From positions 4,975,564-5,039,563 of the forward strand of contig SSBO01000012.1 of assembly GCA_005281725.1 (NCBI GenBank): 64,000 nucleotides of DNA, in the 5' to 3' direction. Position numbers and translations under genes: made by a program. The notes under the pieces were generated by a model. That model had not been told where the DNA came from and did no database searches. It saw nothing but the letters and a program-made list of their open reading frames with translations. Each line of letters begins with the position of its first letter. The stretch's first letter is position 1. The stretch is from Wuchereria bancrofti. Its lineage: Eukaryota > Nematoda > Chromadorea > Rhabditida > Onchocercidae. Below are positions 48,501-60,600 of the stretch, piece by piece.

Positions 48501-51500
48501 TTCTTCTGTCTGGTGACCTACTTTTCCTTCACGCGCTGCATCTACCTAAACATATAAATGAGTTTAAATAGTCCTCATATATGTAAAGTTTCACTAATTG
48601 TCAATGTCTTTTTATATTTGCGGTATTTGCATTTCTACCTTCGCTATTTTCAGGCTTCTCTATACTGTATAAAACTTACAAACTCAACCTATTGTGAAAT
48701 GCGCAAGTTTAGATGCTATTTAGCACTATAATACGGACTTAAAAAATCGTAAAGAAATCATCAGTAAAAGACAAGACACACAAGATTCATCTTTTTCATG
48801 TCAACAATCATCAAAACCATAGTAAGGACATCTCGGATACTAATTACTTTCGAAAATACGGCCAAACTACTATTTTGCATAGAAAATTTGATTATATACA
48901 CCAATCAACTAATCAAATTTCATATTTGAAAAGCTTTGCAGATCCTGCGCTTCAGTTTGAGAATAGAGCTTACAAGCATATCTGAGAATAGAGCTTACAA
49001 GCATATCTATTTGTCATGATAGTTTCTTAAAAGAATAACTAAAAGAAAGAAGCAGACATAGGGCCAATTAATGCATCAAATAATCTGCTATAATTTTTGG
49101 AAATTGTAAGGGAAGAGTACGAAACCACTAACAAACGGTAGACTAGGATAAAAAATTATTTTCTTGCTACCACTAAACAGTGGTTCAACAAAAAAAAAAT
49201 GCTGTAAGAATATGACTATTTTCACTCTACGAATGTATGTCTACGCTTAGTTTTTAAACATGCTAAATAATCTCATAAAATTCCATTTTTGAAGCATTAT
49301 TATATACTTTTTACTGCCCTAGCACAATATGAATACGCCGTTAAAATGACTCTTTTTTTTTTTTATGACAACAACTAAAGAAAACATGAAAATTTTTATA
49401 AGTATTTATAAGCATCTGTAATTTCTCGATACTTTCACATCATTATGTTTTCACAAACTAAGACCTACAATTTATGAAGTCTAAAAAGAAAGAGTTTACA
49501 GAAAACTCGTTTTACCCAGTATTTTTCGAGATAAGCAGAAATAATACCATTTTCCCGTACTGCTGCTGAATTCCATCAACAATTCGTTGTGCTTCGTCGA
49601 AAGATTCCGGGATTTTAATGTCTTTTCGTACATAATCATTCATCTCTTCCACACGAAAACGCACCTTGAATGTCGAAATAACAAATGCATTCACGAACTA
49701 TTAAGCGAAATGCAATGAAGTCTGAGGATTATACAAGTAAACGGCAACAACGTACATTCTTGGGAAAAACAATATCGCGAGCTTTGAATGCTTCTTCTTT
49801 AGCCAGCAAATACCGGTAAAAATATGCTAAAAAGCAATCCAATTTTTTCTTAGCTGAACCAACATTAAAATATTCGCCACAAACTAGAAGTAATTCACAA
49901 ACAAGACCAATTCGTGTCAGATCGTTCCAGTCATCCAGCAATGGATCGAAAGCACCAAAGGTGATTAGCTGATACAAAGTCTAAATTGTAAATTTTAAGT
50001 CAGTATAAACTCACTGATCTATTAACAGGAACAATATGTCATTTGCTAATTTTTTTTCTTTCAGCTTGTATAGAAAATTTCAACAAATATATTCTTTGTT
50101 GTGCTTCACTCAATTCAGCTATTAACAACCTTACAGCAATAAAAAATGACGTAGAATATTTTTAATGCATTCCTTGTCTCATCCATTATATTGACTGGAA
50201 ATAATATCACTTTTCAGTAGTACCTTAAATATAACAGGAGAGTCACACACACTGTAATTATACAGTTGACCCAAAAATATCACTGAGAGCACTGTGCTCT
50301 GATGGAGAGATGGACTATTTACTTCCAGCGCGATGCGAATATCTTCAAGTGTTTGGTCGAGTACTCGAATACCTTAAAACTTTTGTTGAAATTAACACTT
50401 GATGCAGTAAACACAAGCTAAAACTCAGAGTGTCGATGGATATGATTACGACGAGGAATCGAAAATATTCGGTTCAATCAAATATGATGTTATATTCCTT
50501 GCGAAACAGCCTTTTACAGAATGAAACTTACCAATCCAATCATGACATGATGAAAGCGCTGCTATAAGTGAAGCAAGATATGGTACATTATTGTACCGTG
50601 GTAGAGATGGATTACTGAGGCACTGAACTGCATAATCTAAATATGTCGAATATCATGAAGTAACATAAGTGTGAAATGTTCGGTCATTCATCACCAACCT
50701 TACTTTCTAATAGTCGATTCTTCCAGGATGATCTTCCTTCAGATTGCAGTGTTGTCAGATTTTACGTCCTAATTCCACCGGAGTGGAAAATAATCATTTT
50801 TATCCCAAAAAATAATGACAGCATGTTTTCTGAAGTCAAAACAAACTAACTAGCATAAACAGGATCAGACCAGTCTAATTTCCTGAGACACCGTATAGTT
50901 ATTTCCATCCGGTAACGTGATAAATTACTTATCAAATAACGAATAAAGTCTTGAAACGGGTCGCTTGCAGATTTTGGTTTTTCTTCCACTGGTGGTGGTA
51001 TGCAAGTGTAGAACGCATTATCTATCAGCATCTAAAAATCAAAAATACGAACGTAACGTCAGAAATTAATAACCTATTTGTATGTGTAACAAGTACTGAA
51101 GTCAGGTCTTCCTTTTAAATACAAGTATAATAAAGGCGCACATTACAATAACGAAAAGAATGATAAAATCTCATGAAAGGGTGAAAAGACCTTTAACAAG
51201 ATCCAAAATCCTCCTAAAAAGATTACTTTTACCTGTTGTCGTGGATCACTGACACGATCTCGCTTCTTCATCATAACGCCAAGCAAGATTTTCATTTTTC
51301 CATGACTGTCCGTTGAACGATATAAAAACTGTCCCATTGCGTCAACTATTGCACAGCACATATCGATATTATGACCACGAAAATCAAAAAGTACCATCCG
51401 CAAACAAGAAAGGCCTTCGCCTTTCGGTATGATGCCGAACTTCACCTAAAAAAGTTGTAGGAAACCAAAAGTTTAGTAGAAAAGCAAGTGAAAACAATAC

Positions 51501-54500
51501 CCCAAAGCACAAATCCATCGAATCACAAATTAGCAGCAGAAGTCCACTGAATCTCAAGCTATTAAGATCAGTTGTGAGCCGAAATGTAAGAAATATATCA
51601 TTAAACACAAACCAGTTCAGAAATGAATCGAGCACATCTTATTTTCCAGTCGACACGTTGTTTTTTCTTATTCTGTACAGCTGCCCGAAACTGTTGAAGT
51701 AATGCATGAGAAAGTTCAAGAGCCAAATCAGGCATAACTGGTTCCAATGTTGCCACCAGACGACCATAGAATGGAAGCAAATCTAACCGATTTCGATACT
51801 GTTCCAGCATCACTGAACAATAACTGGACTTAAGAAAAAAGAACGTGATAGATTTTAAGTGAACTACATTCCACTTAATATAAATTAGACCCATGCGTAA
51901 TATTGTTCATGTTAACATTATGATCGTAGTTCTCAACACAAAAAACGAAAATTTATAAAGAAATTCAATATTTTACTTTGGCAGAGTTTTTTCCTGTTGT
52001 TCCTGGTGTTCAGATTCGTAACGAAGTCAAGTGCAGCCTTGTCGATTAAATCTCGATTGATTAACCATGGAAGTTGTTCCATAAATGCAAGCATCATGAG
52101 CTTTAAATCTTGTCCAGATATTTTTGGCGTTTCAATATGACTCACTGGAAGTGATGGATCCATTTCATTCAAATCCACTTTTGTTTCTTCATCGTCGACA
52201 CCTAAAAAACAGATTTGCAATAAATCTTCACTATAATAAGTAATGATCATGTAATAACATGACCTAATTCCATGATCTCACAAGAGTGATAACCATTTAT
52301 TTACCATTTACTCTCACTTCATAAACCAGAACTCCTTTTACGAAGATCACAAAGATTGGAATAACTTAGTGTTACTGTCTTCTAACAAATCTATTTGATT
52401 TCACAGTTAACACTAAAGCATAATTAGTTTAAGAAAATTTGGTACTTTAGTATGGCAGAATTTCGGACACTTTTATAACATTTTATACCACAACTTGAGT
52501 TGCTTATGTCTTTAAATTTGCGACATGCATTGGAAGAACTCGCAAGAGTTTGCAAAAATAGTATAAGGTATTGCATGCCATTCTTTCATTTATAGTTATG
52601 TAATTAATAAAGTGGCTTGATAATGAATTCCTTGAAAACAAAGAGTTTCAAAAAGACATAGAAAATTTGATAATTTTTATTTTTCACATTATTTTTGTAT
52701 ATTTTACCTTTCTTATATGTGTTACACATCTCTTACCCTAGATTTGACGTATTTAATACGAAATATTTAATAAGAAATCTTTACGATAAAACATGACGAG
52801 TGAAAACGAGCGAAACCTTAATTCAATTTTTTTTCTAAATCACAAGATGGAATATACCACTATCCTTTATTTACATTCACTGCTAAACGTACTTCTGGAC
52901 ATCATAATTTCCATGCCAACAAGAAAAAAAATTTTTTTAAACAAACCTTCACTGTGATCATCACCCTCATCTTCAGCTTCTTCAACAATTGCATCCAAAC
53001 CGCTCAGATCAACATCTTCAATCCTGCCACCGACTAGATCTAAAGTTCGTCGTTCCGATTCCTAGAAAATCATACTAATATGACAGTACACGGTTTTAAA
53101 ATGCATCGTGCTTCTCAAAAATTATTAGCATTATGCATCTAATATTTTCTTCCTAGGAATATTCCTGCAATGTGAGGATAAAAGTAATGAAGCTTAAAAG
53201 ATTCTTAAACGTTCCGTGGGAACTAAAATAAAACAACAATAACACCGCTGCTCTATATCTTATTTGTCCTTAAATTAAAACATACCCATTAAAAGCAATA
53301 CCTATTAAAATTATATAACAATACCTAACAAGACGATATCTCCCATAAATTAAACTCTTAAAAATATGAAAGTAAATAAATAAATAAATAAATAAATATA
53401 TATATATATATATATATATANNNNNNNNNNNNNNNNNNNNNNNNNNNNNNNNNNNNNNNNNNNNNNNNNNNNNNNNNNNNNNACCTAAATTAGTATTACA
53501 TATTAAACTCTACTAAAAGCACTTCCCGTACATAATAAAAAGTTAAAAAAACCATTAATGATTTGAGATATTAACATAATAATATACTACCAAATTTTCA
53601 CATATAGCTGAAAGTAAAAGTAGCAGCAAGAAAAATCAAGAAATTTAAAAAGCCAACCAAAATTTTGGAAAAAATCTTTTAATCCAAGAAAAGAAAATTT
53701 TGTTAAACTAAATCCAAATAAAAATATAACTCTAGCTGAGTCGTAATCAGATATAGTAAAATCTATTTAGTATTTTACAAACCTCGTGTAAAGCTACTAG
53801 ATCTCAAATTAATACTAATTAAACTTAACTACAAAATCATTTAAAAAATATAATAAAAATTAAAATAAATACTCAAATAATCATAACCTAACTTTAAAAA
53901 AAAATACAAAACAACATAAAAACCAAAAAAATATATATATATTATAATAGCAACTAGAAAGACTATAAAAATAAGTTAACAAAAAAAAATCACATTTGAA
54001 AAAACCAGTACAAGAAAATAAGAATAACAAACATGAATACCTAAAGAAATATAGCAACTCATAAATAAAATCCTTAAACACATCACAACACAATTTTTTT
54101 ATAGGATCAAATGTAAAAAGTACAGTAAAGCAAAAAAAAAAGAAGTTAAATACGCACAACAAACAATTTAAATAACCTCAGAATAGAACAAAATATTTAG
54201 TTTTGAAAACTAAAAGTTTAAAAATTAACCTAAATCTACACTTACTATAATAACCATATCCAACATGATAACTATAATTTATATTCTTACCAGTAACCTT
54301 CCAATGCAACTCAAACCCTAAAATCTCCTTTAAATGACAAATGTAGTAAATTAAAAACATATGATGGTCATAATTATTATAAAAAGAAATACCTAAAAAA
54401 TGAGAGAAAAAAATCAATCCCAAATAATTAAATGACATAAAATCTATGAAAGCAATAACAGAACCCAAAGAAAATATTTGAAACATAGAATAACAATCAG

Positions 54501-57500
54501 GATAATCTAAAACCTCACGAGGCACACCCTGTATACCCGCAAAATGCATAGGAAAGTTACAATAGTACCAATAAAAAACCAAAAAAAAAAGCAATTATTC
54601 ACAAACCATCAAAAGAAACATCATACATATAAGGCAATCATAAACAAAAAGCACAAAGAATACCGTAAACAGCCATAGACCTTAAAGTATAATGAAAATG
54701 CTACAATATAATGAGTATCATACGACATTACATCCAATCTAGCTGCTCTCAAAATATTACTCAAGCCACCAACACTAAAAAGAAAAATAAAAGTATAAGT
54801 TCAACATCACAAAAGCTATTACCTTCTGATTAGAACCGAAAAAAGTACCTAACCAATTAAAAATCTTAATAGCGCTAGGAATGGCAATAATTATAGTAGC
54901 AGCACTAAAATAAGTACGAGTATCAATATCCAGTCTAGTCGTATATATATGATGTCCCCAAACAGGAGCATCAACACTCATACCATGAAATAGAAAGGTC
55001 ACTGTGTCAACACTCTGAGAACGATATGCTTAGCTATATAAGCATGCGGCTGCATCTCCAAGAAATGCTGCACTGATTGACTCAGTGATTTAGAAGAATT
55101 TTCAGAATCATCGTTTATGCCAAAATACATAAGTCACCTGGAAAAGAATTGCTGGAACAAGCTGTCGAAGCTCCATTCTTGTTTCATAAAACTGCCGAGT
55201 GTCTTCATCCGGCCACACAGTAATAGTTCCTTCATGTAATGCACGGCTAAGTGCTAGTGCGGAAACCTCCTCTTCTTCATCTTCGCTCTATATTTTACAT
55301 CTATTATACGATAAGCATGACAATATCATGAAATATATAGTTAATACAAATTTTGTTTGTGGATGGCAGTCCAATGAATGAAAAATTTTTTCCCACCTCC
55401 AAATACACATTTTGAATGTTTATAAATTATAACGCCAAATAAACCAAAAGTATTGAAATTTCAGGATTAAAATGACCTGCTCTTCTTTCATCGTTTCCAT
55501 CTCAACACCCAGGTATTCACTAAGCTGAATTCCACTCGTTAAAATTTTTTCATAGCGTGCACGTATTTCTTCCAGATGACTTCGATCTTCAGCAGAAGCA
55601 TCTCCCCGCGTTCGTGTCTGACGTTTTATCGAAAGCAGCAACTGGTTCATTTCAAACAAGTCCTACAAAGACCATCGACTAGCATGCACCTTACCAAAAT
55701 CCATCTCTTAATCATTGAAAAAAACATCGATGTCTTGCAAGACTGAATGTGGTTAACAAAGTATTTACAACCCAGTAATATTTACTGGAGATAAAGTTAA
55801 GTGCTTTGAAAGATCATCACTTCATTTTGATAAAAATTTGATTAATCGTATCGACCTATAAATCTATCAGTATCAAAAGATGAACCACAGTAAATAGAAT
55901 ATCGAACATAAACGCTGAGAAATAGTAAACGCAAAACTCGTAAACAAATGGTTTCCTTAAATTCGTTCACCTGTTTTATGTGCTCCACCAGTGATACACG
56001 ATAATCCAGAAGAAGCTGCGCAAATGTTTTTTTATAATCAACAGATATTACTGACGTTTCCGGCAACTTAATATTTGCAGTTGATGCAACCTAAAAAAGA
56101 TATCGTCAGTAAAAAAACCAATTCCAGTTATTCCGTGGTAACTGAGTAAGATTCAAATTCAAAACTATAAGCAACGTTAATATTACCATAATTAACTGCC
56201 CAATAAAGAAGAATAGTCTTTATAAGACCAACCTTGCTGAAACAAAATGCCTGTAGACAGGCATAACCAACTTATCGTAGCAGCTTCATGTTTAAAGTGA
56301 AGATGTTGTTATCTCTTATTCTAATAGATTTAGCTGACAAAGCTGATGGAATAATTTGATTTGCACAGACATCTCTTTTCAGGTATTTACTGTGCGATGA
56401 ACAAGAAATCCCAACTTATGTGCTATAATTTAATCTTTTCAATACAGTGAGTAGCATTAATGAACACCTGTTTCATTGAATAAGGATGCAAACCAAGTAA
56501 ATCAACATTCATGACTTTACAGAACGGCAATAAAATTGGAATGTTGATATGTTCAGTTCTGTCCGTGAGAGTAAGGAATGAAACTGCAGACCCCAAAAGT
56601 TGAACGCCTTCTTTCCCAAAAACACCGTGAAGACAGAGTTCCGCCAGCAATCTAAAACATAAATCACTTTCCGAAAGATGCAAAACCTTTTATAGTGAAA
56701 AAATAGTGAACTGGTCGGTATGCAAACTTGTTTAATTATCGTTTAAATACCGTACCGTTCGAGCGGCATATGCGCAGTTCGCACTGTCTTAATATTTTAC
56801 GCTACATTAATAAAGAGGCAAAAGAATTTAAGAAACAACAAACGAAGACAACAATTTCAAGCACAGACGAAGGCAGCAACCTACTAAGTTTCGAGTCTAT
56901 CAATAATTACATCTATGACTGAATAAAATGAAACCTGATATCGACGCGCAACTTGGAAGGATTTTGAATTTTGTCACTTCGTTTTGATGGCAGCAGTTTG
57001 CGGAACTCCACAAGCAAGAGGGAAGAGAATTCTGAATAATAACAAGATAAATGCACACAAACTGTTACGACGGACTGTACTTCGCTATATTTTATTTTTG
57101 CTTCAGCAATTGTCGTAGTCATTTCCTCCACAAACTTTGACAAATTAACCTGGAAAAAGTTTTTAAGAAACCCGTTCCCTTCACAAATTCTCGTAATTTA
57201 TAAAATAAAGAAAAAAGAAGAACTTTAAACAAATCAACTGCTACCGCCGTACAAGTTGTCCAACTATCTAACAGATCGGATTAGTAAACAAAAAAATCCA
57301 ATGTATTTTCCATAAACTGGTCATTGCTGAGTGATTCGACATCATCAGACAAACAAGTACGCAGATGAAACACAAGTAAACAGGTAGACAGATGTAACAA
57401 AACCTAGCATACAAGTCAAGAAAAAATTGAATAACCCACTTTATCCACATCTTGCAAAATCGATGCCAGTTGTATGCATCCAATATTTTTTAATTTTTTC

Positions 57501-57664
57501 ATAAAAGCTGTCGTTCGCTTCAGTGCACTGTCCATTTTTCGAAGTTGCTCTTCGGATAACGGAATAGCATCTTTTAACTTTTTCCTATCATCAAGTTGAC
57601 ATTTCGTTCGATTCTCCACTTCTTTTATATAGGTTCGTAAACGCTCTTCCATTACATCACCCAT
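45531..57664 (-). CDS. smg-3: SMG-3, UPF2 nonsense-mediated decay factor
   Basis: Cytoplasmic NMD adaptor bridging UPF1/SMG-2 and UPF3/SMG-4. Twenty phase-consistent exons (listed high to low): 57664-57440, 57149-56935, 56651-56468, 56090-55971, 55662-55477, 55287-55138, 53061-52947, 52201-51977, 51812-51613, 51445-51233, 51031-50851, 50636-50532, 50372-50224, 49980-49756, 49664-49548, 48545-48421, 46991-46865, 46157-46070, 45896-45802, 45689-45531; 1067 aa. Three MIF4G domains at about 30-245, 425-611 and 612-870; marker motifs RLLAELCLHGVFGKEG, NRDLIDKAALDF, LDLLPFYGRLVATLEP and SAKKKLDCFLAYFYRY. Then an acidic segment (EEVVDEEEEEP) and a UPF1-binding tail (RMAILTRGKGNK, LTVHKHITLSMNER). 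Intron 17 has a GC donor (46864-46863). Intron 6 holds the gap and mitochondrial-like insert. The start follows TTTAGG; vertebrate UPF2 has a longer N-terminus, so earlier exons are possible. Confidence 0.94.
48959..49008. repeat. Perfect tandem duplication of a 25-bp unit
   Basis: Two exact adjacent copies, 48959-48983 and 48984-49008, beginning GAGAATAGAGCTTACAAGCA, inside an smg-3 intron between the exons at 49548 and 48545. It is likely recent. Confidence 0.7.
53379..53482. other. Microsatellite followed by assembly gap (62 N)
   Basis: An AAAT repeat passes into a TA repeat and then into 62 unknown bases (53421-53482). The sequence on the far side of the gap is markedly different in composition (very A-rich on this strand, mitochondrial-like). 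The join is therefore the weakest assembly point of the window. Confidence 0.95.
53483..54239 (-). other. Very AT-rich mitochondrial-like sequence past cox1 end
   Basis: This continues the cox1-like insert toward the gap. Minus-strand reading is extremely T-rich, as in nematode mtDNA coding strands. An open frame at 53881-54162 encodes a Phe/Leu/Cys-rich hydrophobic protein with KKLCCDVFKDFIYELLYFF, which could be part of a mitochondrial membrane subunit (nad6 or cob). I cannot identify it with confidence. tRNA genes expected after cox1 were not recognised. Confidence 0.35.
54240..55008 (-). pseudogene. Mitochondrial cox1-like fragment inside smg-3 intron 6
   Basis: C-terminal half of cytochrome c oxidase subunit 1. 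Segment A (about 55008-54826) reads VWGHHIYTT.LDIDTRTYF and IKIFNWLGTFFGSN. B (about 54815-54702) reads FIFLFSVGGL and SYDTHYIV. C (54700-54572) reads HFHYTL.SMAVYGI. D (54570 to about 54240) reads NFPMHFAGIQGVPREVLDYP and ends in an LHW/NYSYH region like the COX1 terminus. TGA must be Trp, and AGA/AGG align with conserved Ser, so the invertebrate mitochondrial code fits. A to B, B to C and C to D each need a +1 step, so no nuclear protein can be made. Orientation matches smg-3. Likely a nuclear mitochondrial insertion or a chimeric join; it is divergent from nematode COX1 as I remember it. Confidence 0.75.
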
Positions 57665-60600
57665 CCTAAATGCATATTCAACAAATGCTTGTTCAAAGAG
57701 CAAAATAACAAATGATAACTATCATATGTCTTAATCCCAAACACTTTCCCATATGGTCACTTTAATCAATACGATGACCAGAAAAACGTGTTACTTCCAT
57801 TTCCCTGGCCGATTTTATAGAGCCCAGCAATCCAATTTCTGTTTAATTCTGCTTTAGTTGCGGAATGAACTGAAAAAGAAAACTACGATATACAAACAAT
57901 TTGAATAATCTAACAGCGGGAAGTATACATACTAAAATAAGATGACGGTATATGACTAAACAAAATTTAAGGATGGATCAGACACAGCCGATTAAACTGC
58001 GATCTGATCCCGCTACTTCCCTAGCCTACAGTGTAGGCAATGTAACTTTGACGCCCAAAACACCGATAAGCCAGAACCCCTCCCCCGTAGAGCGACCAGC
58101 AACAGTCATTACCTGTCTGCAATAAAACAATGTCACGAATGTTTGAATTAATAGCAGCCTCGCCGTGCAAATTTATCATCTCACTCGGTGGGCTGTATCT
58201 TTGTTTTTCTTCACTTCATAGTTTTTCAACTTTTCAAATTTCTAATATGATGTGGGATTTGGGGAAAAGAGAGCATCAGGAGCACAGTAAAAATAGTTAA
58301 GGAAATGGCGTGGATAGTTCAGTTTCCTGAAATTTGTTTGGAATATTTTGGCTTATCTTCACAGATTTTGTTCTCTTACTCATTTGGGTCTTCTCTTGGC
58401 TTTTTAGATGGACCTCCATATAGCCTGATCTACAGAACTGGTGAAATTTAGGGTTTAGTTTTACATTTGATCATGTTCATTAAGTTAAATCCTTTCAACA
58501 GGTTCTTCAATTCACAGGTGAATTTTCGGGAAAAACTTTTTCAACTTTTTAATCAAACCATCGAAGTTGTGGAGCATTGGGCCTGTAATGTACAATTTGA
58601 GCTATCCATCGATTCAAAATATTTTTTACAGTTAGGAATGCCTTTTTTCATTCAGTTTTTTTCTTCTAAATATCGTCTCTTTCTTTGACAGTGCGCTTCC
58701 ATTCTTTATTAAGTTACAGCAAGTTATTTGATTTGAACATTTTTTGGAACACAACACATTAGACATCAACGCAGTGAAAGAATGTGTTATTTATTGCATA
58801 ACATCTCCAAATGATTAAAATTTCGTTTGAAACTTAATTAATAATAAAATTCTGTTGCTATTGTTAATAAGGAGCATGCTGTTAAAGAAAGAAACAATTT
58901 TCTGGAAATCACTGAAATTGAACATCCTAATTAGGTCACTAAAGTTATTATAACAATAATGCGATTACTTTTAATGTATATATGTATGTATAGTCAATCT
59001 TCGGTATCAATCAGTAAAGCTTATTCTCAATAACCAGGAAACGGATGGGAAAAAAATTGAATATCTATGTCTTATAGCGTATGGTATTTTAGAACCTAAA
59101 TGTATCGAATTATGGAATAAGCAAGTAAAGTGCGTCATCGATTTCCCATGACAAAAACACTGAGTTGAAACTAAAAATTATTGAATTCCTAGTAAATTTT
59201 CTCTATCTTTCTTTTAAGAAAAAATATTGCTAATATTTGAAAATATGACAATTTTATCCTTTTTTCTCGAATTTGATTGAAATATCTTAAGCATCTGCAG
59301 TATGTTATTTTATTCTGGAAAATCGAGGGTGATATTTGATTTCATTACTTTACTTTTCAAATGAAATTTAATACTTGAAATCTGAATAAGATGATGTGGG
59401 AATAATAACTAATGCATTCGAGTTCATTTTTGAATACGAGGAATAAAAATATTCTTATTTCATTTACACAGTGACTTTTACTAACTGGTTCTTTAGATGA
59501 AGGAGACGGAGAAATCTTTTCAAATCGAAAATCCAACAACTACAGTGGAAACAAAGCAGAGTTTCATGAACTACGCTGTTTGTCTTTTTACAAATAAGAT
59601 AAGTGAGGAATTAGCGTTTCGCTGGCGCTTCTCATTGTTTCTTGAAAAGTCGACTAATTGTAATTCAAATTTGGGGTCACTATCATAAATTAAGCAAAAC
59701 ATGACAACTATATATATATTGTCCGTTCGATAGTTTCAGATTTTGCATGGAGATTTTAAAACTGTAAGTTCTGGGACTAGTTGCTTGACGTGGTGAGAGA
59801 ACAGCGATCAGATAGAACACATAGAACAATGTCAGATAATTTTACATCTTTGTAATAATAATGGTGGAATAGAAATACTCTATGTTGGGAGTAATCGTTT
59901 GCTTTTGTCTTTCTTGATGAATAATGTGGACTTATTACAATTTCAGACCTATCCATGTGTCTTCTAGAAATAATTACAATAAAGATGCAAAATAATTTGT
60001 GAATCATTCTTTTTTCAGGAATTGTAGTGATTTACATTTGTGCCATGTGATGCAGTTATGCAGATTTAGCCTTCCCCAATTCCTACCAGCTAGAAAAAAA
60101 GAAATGCTTTTCAGAAAAAAAGAAATGAATCGATTCAATTTTCATGCCGGTAGTCGCATTATGATAGTTCCATTTATGTGAATTTGCTTAGTTTAAAATT
60201 TTCCTCAATTTAATGCCTTTCAATTTTTGATCTTGAATTCGTCTGTATTTAATTTAACTAAATAAAGAAAAATTTTAAGTCGATATTTGAACCCTTCTTA
60301 GATATAATTTTAATGAATACTTTCAGGCGATAAGTGTTAAAGCCAAAAGTGTTGTGAAACTTGAGCGTCTGACTCTTGTAACTTAGAGTCGAATTAGACT
60401 TTCATATGCTCAAGAGCCTTCCTTATTTGTTATTGTAGTTGGTATAGACGAATTCGTTGAATGAAGGGTCTATTGTAACGATTTTATTCGCTAGTAACCA
60501 CGATACAAATCTATACCGAGAATATACTTATAAGTTCGTAATATTTGCCTGCTAATATGAGATGAAGAAAAGAATAAATTGATGGGGACCTTAAAGAATT

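Noticed and set aside
54240..55008. Perkinsus-type programmed frameshifting at AGG/CCC codons
   Set aside because: The in-frame AGG near 54680 aligns with a conserved Ser position and needs no shift, and the observed +1 steps are not at AGG or CCC.
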